Under the pieces are notes generated by a model that saw only the letters and a program-made list of their open reading frames with translations, searched no databases and was not told the origin of the DNA. The translations under genes and the position numbers were made by a program. From Litoditis marina (taxonomy: Eukaryota > Nematoda > Chromadorea > Rhabditida > Rhabditidae), in assembly GCA_964036275.1 (NCBI GenBank), contig OZ038434.1, positions 31,148,947-31,212,946 of the forward strand: a stretch of DNA of 64,000 nt, in the 5' to 3' direction. Below, one piece after another: positions 45,138 through 54,167 of this stretch (positions are counted from its first letter, which is position 1; each line of letters starts with the position of its first letter).

Positions 45138-45297
45138 TAGTCGATATTATTCCTTTTCTTTACGAACTTCGAGATGGTTCAATATGCTGTCTTCACATAG
45201 TTCAACAATTTTGAAAGCGAAGTCCTCGAAACTATTCAAGAAACGTCTACTAGAAACTGATCTATGTAAGGTTCTAAAACTGCCTTGTAAGTTTTAA
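45098..45297 (+). pseudogene. Displaced C-terminal tail of ORF2
   Basis: The frame ending at 45297 reads SRYYSFSLRTSRWFNMLSSH... and ...LFKKRLLETDLCK, the usual closing segment of jockey/CR1-type ORF2 proteins (aromatic, FSLRT, W-N-L, FK..L). It lies one frame away from ORF2, so a one-base indel or equivalent change in about 45095-45140 has cut ORF2 short by about 55 residues. Whether the shortened protein works is unknown. Confidence 0.6.
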
Positions 45298-45687
45298 TTG
45301 GTAATCTGATGTAGCTCTCTTTTTATTCAGCAACTTGGTAAGTTTGGTAAGTGCCCATCCTGTCGCTGGTGCGGAATGTTGTTCATGGTCCATAGTCTAT
45401 GACACCGTGTGAACCAGTGAGAGAAACAATCGAGAACAAAGCTGGCCAAACTCCGTTGTTCTGCTCACATTCGCGAAGAGGTCATACGTGCATGCATTGA
45501 TATTTTTTCCTATTACTATTTATGTGTTTTCTATTCAGATTTGTTTAAGATATTCATCATAGTTTGAGGAATAACGAACATTGATTATAGTTTGATGTTA
45601 GGATTACTAGTAGTACTATATTCTATATCATCTACAAATCCGCTGGGAAAAGTAAAGACTCAAGTTACATATCAGGTCTGAGGGAAT

Positions 45688-45931
45688 TTAGGTGGAGGTA
45701 GAAACTACAAATATATATCAACTCTACTTAGGTGGTGGTAGGAACTACAAATCTATATCAACTCTACTTAGGTGGTGGTAGGAACTACAAATCTATATCA
45801 ACTCTACTTAGGTGGTGGTAGGAACTACAAATCTATATCAACTATTAAAATCTTAGGTGGAGATAGAAACTACAAATATATATCAACTCTAAGAAACTTA
45901 GGTGGTGGTAGGAACTACAAATATATATCAA
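45688..45931 (+). repeat. 40-bp minisatellite, six units
   Basis: The unit TTAGGTGGTGGTAGGAACTA + CAAATCTATATCAACTCTAC starts at 45688, 45728, 45768, 45808, about 45853 and about 45899. Three middle units are identical. The outer ones differ by GGAGGTAGAAAC and ATATATATC and by short insertions. Confidence 0.95.
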
Positions 45932-46515
45932 TCATGAGAAGTGTAGGGATAGGTAGTATTATTTTAATCATTCCCAGTGAAGACATACCTCTTCAATTCA
46001 ACAAATATATACAGTCTCGAAATACAGCCCAGCGGTTGTGGTACTGATACGGTAGCTATGTCATAACAATCGCTTTAGTACTGAGTTCATACAGTATTAT
46101 TATATTTTTCTTCCATGTTTATCAATTCTTTTCATTAATTATTTTCACCATTCTCCTTTTTGGCAATCTTTCGCGTTTCACACTTTCGTTCCGTTATTAC
46201 ACACTGTGTAATAAATATTTGATTTGATTTGATTTGATTACATTTCAGTCCGGTAAGTTCAATTCCATGATCTCCGCTTACTTTTGGCGTTCCGGTACCT
46301 GGTTTCTCCTTGCAAAGGGAGCCCATACTTCTTTTGATTTCGTTGTGTTTTGTAATTTTATATTTGTTGATTTTTGCTCCAAATTCATAACTTGTAGCGT
46401 GTACCATGATCAAACCACTGTTCATACCCTGCCACGATGTTAGCACGGCGGGATTTCACAAATGTATTTGGTAAATAAAAACCATCTCTGTAATACACAA
46501 CACAGTACAAAAGGT

Positions 46516-46521
46516 TTTATT
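46516..46521 (-). promoter_or_regulatory. Poly(A) signal AATAAA of the LIM gene
   Basis: TTTATT on the plus strand (AATAAA on minus), 70 nt past the stop codon. Confidence 0.6.
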
Positions 46522-46590
46522 CTGTTCTAAACAAGTGATCCTTTTCTATTCATTTTACAAGTTGTTTTACATGACAATTTACAGGTAGTT

Positions 46591-49421
46591 TTACATGACT
46601 TCTACATCCTGATCCGATTTCTGCAGGTTGTGTTTTAGTGTCATGTAGCACGTCTCGTCACAGATTTCACCATTCCACAAGTAGTATTCGCCATCTGAAA
46701 TTAATATTTTTCATTATTCATTCATTATTTTGTTTCATTCATCATATTTTTATTCATGTTTGTTATTTATTATATTTCATGTTTTTATTATAGTCTTGTT
46801 TCCGGGTCTGAAAGCTGGTTAATTCTCTGTCCAACTTCTGTCATCACAAAAGTACAGATAGTACTAGTACAAAAGTAACTAGTACTAATATTTGCAACCA
46901 AATGGCATTGCGATGCGATTAAAATATGAAAACAGCGGGATGTGTAGGTTTGATTAGAGGTCGTATATAGTTTATAAAAAGCGCATTGGATGAATGGGAA
47001 ATGTCATAACTCAACGTGTGAACATAATAAATCCATAATAAACGTACGTGGAAGAGAGGCATTACACCCGTAGCACTTGATACAGTCGCGGTGCCACAGA
47101 CGGCCTCCCAACTCCACGGCCACTTCGGCCAACGGTACGTCGCAACCTGAAAAGATGATACTTCATGGTTAAACAAAAAAACGTTTACTTCACTCACTTT
47201 AATCCACTTTTTGTGTAGTTTGAGTAAATGGCATCACGATACGATAAGTCCTCCCTCGCAAAAACAGGCACATTTCACCCACTGTCGCACAGAATGCGAC
47301 GTGAAAACTTCTAGATAAGGACGACCCGACAATTGCTTAAGTTTCGTACTCAATTGTATACTGTTTGTTAGTTTATTTTCATTTGTATCATTCCGGTGAA
47401 GCTGTGAAGTTTATGGGATTGTGACAATCATAGAACTCGGTGTGTTATATTCTTGAGTCGGATCAGAAACTGAACCAATGTTCTCATTCTAACAATCTCC
47501 AACAGGAACTATTATCTCACCGGCACAGACAGGATGCGTAGTTTTCATGTGACAATCGACACAAATCGGCATCGAAGAGTCACGGGGAGACGGAAAAATA
47601 TTTCCCACCACATGGACCTGCAGAACAGTTTATTGGGAACTATTTGTAGTTTGATCGCGACACACCATAATTGACAAATTTAGACCGAACGCCAACGTAA
47701 GGATACTACAAAGACAGCCGTAGAGGTAACATACACCGTGTGAACCTGCTTTAGAAAAATAGGAGTGGGTGAAGATTAAGCTCAAAGGCAAGCTACATCC
47801 TATAACTCAAGTTTAAACATCAACATAAGGTTCAAAGTGTCACAATAGGCAGTTTATAAGAATAAACTATCTTTGTGAAAGTTTGGAGAAAAACAACTCA
47901 AACAGTTTTTAATAAGAGACATCCGCTCAATGTGTTTAACCTTAATCGTCACCGACTCAAAATAGAATCCTTGATGGAAAGTCATTGAAGAAAATTGCAA
48001 ACTCACTACTACGCAGCAATGTTCAATAGTTAGTAGGAACTTTGAAGAATTTTACAATACTATATTGCGATCACTAGAACTGTTTTTTATCAAAGCTCAA
48101 CAGAAAATAGCCGCAGCATGTATATAGTGTTTTTCATTCATACTGAGACTCCTACAGTAGAATTTCGAGACTACCAAACTGTTTTTCTCACTCACTTATG
48201 ATCGGAAAGGTTTAGGATTTGGCACCTCAATCTCGTTCTCACGTTCAGTAAATATACGAGAGAATTTTTGATAAACTAAATTTTCCGCCTCACAACAGCC
48301 TTCGAAACGTTTGTAAGGTTACTGTAGGAGTCTCAGTAGGAATGTTGGGAACTATAGGAGTGATCACCTTACAATTCTTGGTATTGGTACTGTACCGAGA
48401 TTGAACCATCGAACTACAAAGACATAATATTGAGAAAAAGGGAAAAATGTACAATCGCCCCCCACCTAACAATCACCCCCCCCTCGTGGTACTATTACCC
48501 CCCACCTAATAAATGCCAGAAAAGTCGCGCGAAGGTGGGGGGTAATTGGTAAATGGGTGGGGGGACATTGTACATCTTCGACAATGAACAATCACCCCCC
48601 ACAATACAAATTGGGGGGTGATAGTACATACCCGGAACTGATGAACAATCACCCCCCACTACCAAGTAATGATATGATATGATATCGATAGTAATAATAT
48701 TTAGTAATGATATGATATGATTTAAGTAATGATAACAAACATTACCTTGCACATGTCGCAGACCAAATGTTTTCGGTGCCAAACTTGTCCCAAAACCATT
48801 ATAGCCTCCTCCTGGAACATTTACATTGAAACAAAAACTGAGAACAAAAATTTCAAAGCAATCTAATATGTCAAGACTTACCACCAACGCGTCTTGTCTG
48901 GTGACGTTTTTGTTGCAACCCGGACAGTGAACGAACCATGAGGAAGAACTCTGAAAACGAGACGAACTATACTGTTAGTCTATTGCACAGTCACGTGAAA
49001 CATGTTCAACACAGCAGAACTCAGAAACGTGCAATGAAAAAGTGCACGATGTGTCATTAAAATGATAACTTTACGTGACTATTCAATACACTAGTGTAGC
49101 AGATGCTTGGCAAATTGGCAGGTTAACCACTAAACGAACCAGGGAGAGCTAGTACTCGTTCTGTCATTTATTTTTCAAAATTTCCAGAATATTCAATACG
49201 TCTCTGTTATAGTCTTCCGCCCCTTGAAAAAAAATCCGGAGAGCAGTCAAGAAACACATCTCAAAACGATTTGAAGTGAACTAAATGAATCGTGAAAATC
49301 CTGTAGTTTTATACTAACAAAGTTATTATTGTATATTATCTAATTCAAAGTATTTCAAAAAGCATACCTCCTTCGATCCGTCCATTGGTTTTCCCCCAAG
49401 GTTCCTCGAACTATCCGCCAT
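46591..49421 (-). CDS. Two-LIM-domain protein (162 aa)
   Basis: Six phased exons, 5' to 3': 49421-49368, 48950-48882, 48811-48746, 47617-47521, 47146-47048 and 46694-46591. LIM1 ligands are C27, C30, H53, H56, C59, C62, C82 and C85. The fourth ligand is His rather than the usual Cys. LIM2 ligands are C94, C97, H114, C117, C120, C123, C140 and C144, with one residue more than normal in the last pair. LIM zinc-finger pairs mediate protein-protein contacts in cytoskeletal or nuclear complexes. There is no homeodomain or kinase, so this is a LIM-only adaptor. The N-terminal 20 residues are polar (MADSSRNLGGKPMDGSKE). The partner is unknown. Intron 3 (1.1 kb) hosts a C/G-run element. Transcription diverges from the Ser-rich gene across 146 bp. 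Confidence 0.87.
48440..48665. mobile_element. Family Q-related C/G-run element, copy 3 (one end uncertain)
   Basis: Starts GGGAAAAATGTACAATCGCC, close to the left end of family Q. It has CCCCCCACC / GGTGGGGGG runs and TGTACA spacers. The right end and target duplication were not found. Intron 3 of the LIM gene. Confidence 0.6.
48971..49086 (+). repeat. Dispersed repeat, 115-bp family, copy 3
   Basis: ACTGTTAGTCTATTGCACAG to TTTACGTGACTATTCAATAC, in intron 1 of the LIM gene. Confidence 0.75.
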
Positions 49422-49567
49422 TCTTGAACACGACACTACCAGAGAAAGGAACGAAATGAAGGAAGAACCGTTTCCATTTTTCACGATTTCCGTGAAAAAG
49501 AGCTTGAAAACGAACCATTTTCCATGTTTTCAGTGAAAGAGATCGGGAAAACGAACCATTTTATCAA
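49422..49567. promoter_or_regulatory. Shared promoter region between the LIM gene and the Ser-rich gene
   Basis: Only 146 bp separate the two divergent ATGs, so both transcripts must start from, or be trans-spliced near, this segment. It contains the near-repeat GTTTTC(C).. AAACGAACCATTTT twice (about 49450-49560). No TATA box is evident. Confidence 0.5.
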
Positions 49568-52500
49568 ATGTCCGGTCGCGTGCGGTTGGTTTTACTGCAA
49601 TTTGGGCTTAGGCTTTTTCGTTAGCAGCTAAGATGACCTAACACTGTAGATTGTAACTGAAAGTATCTGAAAATTAGATGGGTATCTGAAGAAAAAAGAA
49701 GAAATGAAGGTCAAATCAATTGGATATTTGTGATTTACCATCCATTTGGCTTCATTAGGCTGCTACCAGAGAATATCAGAAATTACTCAGTAATCAATCC
49801 AACCATTTGCATCCATTTCCAGAGTAACTCGTGTGCCGAGTGTGAAATCTTCCAGCCGCTCTTCTCTTTCTTCGTCGCGGGGGAATAAATCGGGTAGATC
49901 AAATGCGTCGTCCAGCTCCGATGACATGAAATCCTTCTGTGATACGGTACGTTGTGGTTATTATAGTAACTAAACTAGGTGTACTCGCAGAATTGTGACG
50001 AGAAACTCAAAAACGCCGAATATGACGTTTTATTGTATTTGACTACCTAACTACTTCCGCATATGGAGTTGAATTGAAGTATTTTTGCTTATTTTCAAAG
50101 ACTACTTGAAAGAGGTCATACAAAACTTTGATCGTCAGAGATTGAGTTATTTCAGCTGTCTGGTCTCTTTTCTCGCTCTTCTGGCTCCAAAACATCGAAG
50201 ACGAAAAGCTCGGACAGTTCCACAATTTTGGCTCCGCCCATCACCACGGCGCCACACAGACCGCCCGAGGGGAACGACATTTATCGATCCAATCTCGGGC
50301 TTCGCGCGTAAGTTGGTATTTTAATTTTTTGAGTTTCTTGCAACAAAGAAAAACCGCGAAATTTGACGTTTTAATGGTTTTATCATTCCTCTTGAAATCC
50401 TTATCTGCATTTTAAAATGAAACGGATCTTTTAAATAAAATATGATGGATAAATGGTTTATTCTCTGCAAGGAAAGTGTATGTTGCTCTCCCCGCTGTAT
50501 TTGAAGTTTGATTTTAAAAAATAGTGGTGTTGAGTTTAAAGATTGTAGTACTGTTGTTTCATCCAGTTTATCGTTACAGAACCTACGAAGAGCCAGCCAA
50601 TGTGCACAATGTGATAGATTCCATAGCCCGTTTCGACTGCCGACAGGATGTGCAAGAGGTCGGTTGACAACATTTTATTTTAACCCCCCCCCTCCCCTCA
50701 GATTTAGTTTACAATTCGGTTTACTTCAAATCCCCTCCTTTCCTTCTAAGTTTGAGTTTGAGGTTCTTTAGTGTCAATGATCGAAATTGATTTAATGGGT
50801 GAGGAAAGATGTAATTGGTTATCAAAGATTGTTGTATTTCCTGTACCCACTCACTGTATTCATATAGTTCTGGGAAACAGCATGTATCAGCTTTTTTAGG
50901 GGTCAAATGAAGTCATTCATTGTTTCGAATGTCTTCATTTCTATTCGAATAATTTATAACCAATTTTTTCAGATTACTGTATTCGGGTCAAACCAATCAT
51001 ACGCGAAAAATGCGCAGCGAGGATCGAAAAATCCCTGGAGAAGGTTATTTTAACAACACTGTCCATTCTCTGACCTACCCAAAATTATGGCATATATGAA
51101 GTTATAGTCTGTTCAAGTTCAGCAACACAAAAATAAGTTCAGCAACACAAAAATGACAGTTATAGACTTTTTTTTTTCGAGTGTACATCAAAGATTTAGG
51201 ACCTTCTCAAGCTTACCTGCTCGTGTTTTTAGATTTGAGACTTCGGCCAAAGTTTATACCAACATTTGCTGTAATAGGGTTTTCAATCACAAACTGATGC
51301 AATAATGTAATTAACAGCTGTTGTTGGGTACATTGTGATCGAACTTCATTTACACAGCAGCTCCAACAAGTTATCATTTTTTGTATTAAAGGTACGGTGC
51401 TCTGCGCAAACTGCACGAAATTGGTGGCCTAACCACTGAGAAACCGCCAAAAGGTCTGAAGAAGAAGAAAGGAAAGAAGGGAGACACACAAGAATATCAG
51501 GCCGTCAAGGTAATGTCAATCGATACGTATGCATAACACGCGGAATCACAGTGTATTTCAGCCGGTTCAGTAAAAGTCTCCTACAACAGAATAGTTCCAT
51601 CACTGAATAGTATAATTAATGAAAAGAGTCACAAAAATAATAATCCCTGAAAAAAATTCTGTTACTCGTTCTTAACAGACTTTTGATATTGACCTTGTGA
51701 AACCGGTGAAAATGTATCTTTATCACCGCGATTTGCATTGAACATGTTTCCAAGAATTGTTCAGATTTCGTATTATATCATTCATTTTTAATAATTTATT
51801 TTCTGTTCAGAAGTGTTCAAAAGCCCCGGACGCTCCAAATACGGCCGAACTAACCATTAACAGAGATAGAACAATGGACTACATGAATAGGTTAGCGAAT
51901 TCATTTATAGTACTCGTCTAACCAAAGTCGGTACCATACTGTATGTCACAATTTGTGCTGTGTGAAAACACATGTCTCCGACCTACAGACCTACAGTACC
52001 GCCGTTCTGGAAAGAATTAACGTAGTGAACGGTTGAAAATTGATGATATCGAGGAATTCTAAACGAATTGGTTAGGTTGAAACTGTTCTTCGATCTACAT
52101 AGACAGCAGAGATACTGTAAGATCAAACTACAAAATGGGCCGTTTCTAGATCTAACTTTAGGTTTTTCTTCAGATTCCGTGTGGTGAAAGGAGTAGCTGC
52201 CGAAGAGGTTTCTCAGACACTAGCTCTAGAAATGCAGGTAAATATTGGGAGGAACAATACAGAAGTTGTAGTTTGATTTGACATATGCCACGCGCTACGG
52301 GTTTCAAACCATAAACACAGTGGTTCTGTGGCCGTATTCACCAATGTCCCGGGAAGCTAAAATACCTTCCTGCGGGAAGGTAGAGCACGAAAATAGTGTG
52401 CTGGCGAGGAGGGTCCAGAGGCGCGGGGAGCTTTTTTACCTTCCCGGGATATTGGTGAATACGGCCACGGATCCGAATGTACAGTATTCTCGCGTTCTTT

Positions 52501-52980
52501 CGTAAGCGAATTCTAGATAATTTCTATCCCGCGACACGGGTTACTATATCTTAATTTGCGCTGTGTCAATTAAGTTTGGAACTTTTTTCAGCATTTGGCC
52601 AACATGGAATGGCAAAGACTGGAGAATGCAGCGACCAAGAGCGATTCTAGCAAATCGCGTACGTTCTTCGGGTCAATTTTTCTGTTCTACAATGGATTTA
52701 ACACTAACGTTTTGACTTATTCAGTTCACCATATTTGTGAAGAAAAGTTTAAAGATGTGACTGAGACTAGAATCTTAGATATTTGCATTGTTCGGTTATT
52801 GGATGATCTTTCATTTGAATAGACACTTTTGAAAACGAAAAACTTTGTAGATACGTTGAATTCTGTAAATCAGTTTTCTATGTTCGCTGTGATAAAGCCT
52901 GATTAAATGTTGTGAGCGAATTCGAATCTCTAGTTTCAGTTGACCTTCCTGTTGCTGAGAAAACCGACTGCCCGAAATGA
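49568..52980 (+). CDS. Ser-rich N-terminal orphan protein (270 aa)
   Basis: Ten phased exons: 49568-49584, 49823-49946, 50156-50307, 50580-50658, 50973-51043, 51392-51509, 51811-51890, 52174-52237, 52592-52658 and 52940-52980. The 17-nt first exon (MSGRV) is the weakest. The N-terminal 75 residues are Ser/Arg/Lys-rich and likely disordered. The middle holds NDIYRSNLGLRATYEEPANV and a lysine block (GLKKKKGKKG) that could act as a nuclear signal. The C-terminal third is helical (AAEEVSQTLALEMQHLANME). I recognise no family. It is the first of three same-strand genes (with TXNL4A and MED21) with gaps of about 0.6-1.2 kb. The 1.2-kb gap to TXNL4A includes a 371-bp MITE. Confidence 0.65.
52328..52468. 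mobile_element. MITE with GTGGCCGTATTCACCAAT ends, copy 1
   Basis: Inverted repeats of about 30 bp (GTGGCCGTATTCACCAATRTCC + CGGGAAG) flank GAGCACGAAAATAGTGTGCT and GGCGAGGAGGGTCC. Intron 8 of the Ser-rich gene. The second copy at 54757-54896 is in opposite orientation. Confidence 0.88.
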
Positions 52981-54167
52981 GAAAAGATCAATATATTGTG
53001 TGAATGTATTACTGTAAGCACTTGTCAATGAATGAAGGTATAGTCAACAAACATGTTAGTGTGTCTTGAAACGTTTTTAAAGAGGAATAGACGACAAATA
53101 CTGTCAAAATTCCAATTTTAGCCAGCCAATTTGGTTCTGAAGTTGTTAACAGATGTATAGCAAAATGCCTGCGTGCGCTGCAGGTTCAAGTCCCGCCCAT
53201 TTTAGTACGCCCCCCACTTTCAAAAATCCGCGATTCGAAAAAATAAGCCAATTTAGTTTGTTTTGGTTTGTTTATTATTATTTTAATAGTTTCAAACACT
53301 CCCTTCTTTGTGTACATTTGATATACCTTTTTCTGGTGGTTAGTCGTGTTTTGACGTACAAGAATGATGTCTTTTTATTCAATTGCAAGAAGACGCTCAA
53401 TTATAAATTTCAATTTTGTTTTATGAATTACCGCTCTACGTTTTTCTGAAATTATATGACTTGTCTGCTTTTTTTAAGGCTAAATATGTGATATTGAAGT
53501 AATCATGTGGTTCGTTTACTCGGTAATAGGCGAGTGTAGGTTAGAAAAGTTGTGTTTCTTCCTTATTTCTGGAAAGTGTGCGTACCTGGAAAGTGTGCGT
53601 ACTACACATTTCCGGTTTTTAGATTCGCCTATAGTTGAAAACTTGCTTCCATAATCTCACTTCGTAGTTTAGTTGTTTTTAACGGCCTACTTGTATAATA
53701 ATCGAACCAGAAAAGGTGTTGGGAACATTGACTTTTTACCCCCCACCTTTCTGAATTGGTATTGTGTTTGGGGAATTGTAGTTTGACCCCCCCCACGGGG
53801 GGGGGGGAGGGGTGATAATTCAATTTATCACTTGCAATACAATAGTTTGAGGGTGGGGGGTAAAAAGTAAACATTTCCGGTATTGAAGTTCAGCCCCCCA
53901 ATCGTTGAAGTTTGACCCCCCACCATTGAAGTTCTACCCCCCGCCGACCCAAGTGGGGGGTAAATAGTAAATGTCGAAGTTGAATTTTGACCCCCCCCCT
54001 CTCCTAGATTTTCAGGTTTTAGCTTGGGTGGGGGGTTGAAGTGCTACGGGGGGGACTCAACTAAAGTGGGGGGCGATACTTCAATTTTCCCAAGGTGTTT
54101 CATATGACAGCAATTTTCAGGCTTCGAAACCTCGTTTGAACTTCTCCCACCCACTCTCGAACTCGTC
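52981..54167. other. Intergenic region between the Ser-rich gene and TXNL4A
   Basis: Holds a tRNA-B-box-like patch (CAGGTTCAAGTCCCGCCC, about 53182-53199) with no cloverleaf, AT-rich sequence, and the family Q MITE 53721-54091. The CAATTTTCAG acceptor of TXNL4A (ending 54120) lies just beyond the MITE. No other gene seen. Confidence 0.6.
53721..54091. mobile_element. hAT-like MITE rich in C/G runs (family Q), copy 2, inverted
   Basis: Element of 371 bp, reverse orientation to copy 1, ends GGGAACATTG / CAATTTTCCC. Perfect 8-bp target duplication AAGGTGTT (53713-53720 and 54092-54099). The interior matches copy 1 throughout, with a longer central G run (GGGGGGGGGGAGGGG). Confidence 0.93.

Larger units (their letters stand above)
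41270..46239 (+). mobile_element. Nearly full-length non-LTR retrotransposon
   Basis: Two long open frames (41503-42417 and the frame ending 45137) encode an ORF1 protein and an endonuclease-reverse transcriptase. A 3' untranslated region with a 40-bp minisatellite follows. The element ends in a short simple-repeat tail, TTTGATTTGATTTGATTTGA (46218-46239). The tail and the domain order (ORF1, APE-type endonuclease, reverse transcriptase) place it in the jockey/CR1-like group. The 5' boundary is uncertain (about 41270); I could not find a target duplication. It sits intergenically, between the PH-like gene and the LIM gene. Confidence 0.85.
45298..46590. other. Retrotransposon 3' UTR and downstream spacer to the LIM gene
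   Basis: Contains the minisatellite at 45688-45931, an AT-rich stretch, and the (TTTGA)n end of the element near 46239. The 3' flank of the minus-strand LIM gene follows. No further gene seen. Confidence 0.65.

Noticed and set aside
52592..52822. Read-through version of exon 9 of the Ser-rich gene ending at 52822
   Set aside because: The GTACGT donor at 52659 and the in-phase final exon 52940-52980 give a more coherent gene end, though an alternative retained-intron end is possible.
53150..53210. tRNA-like B-box GGTTCAAGTCC
   Set aside because: Perfect B-box but no convincing A-box or cloverleaf; a single match is expected by chance or from an old SINE.
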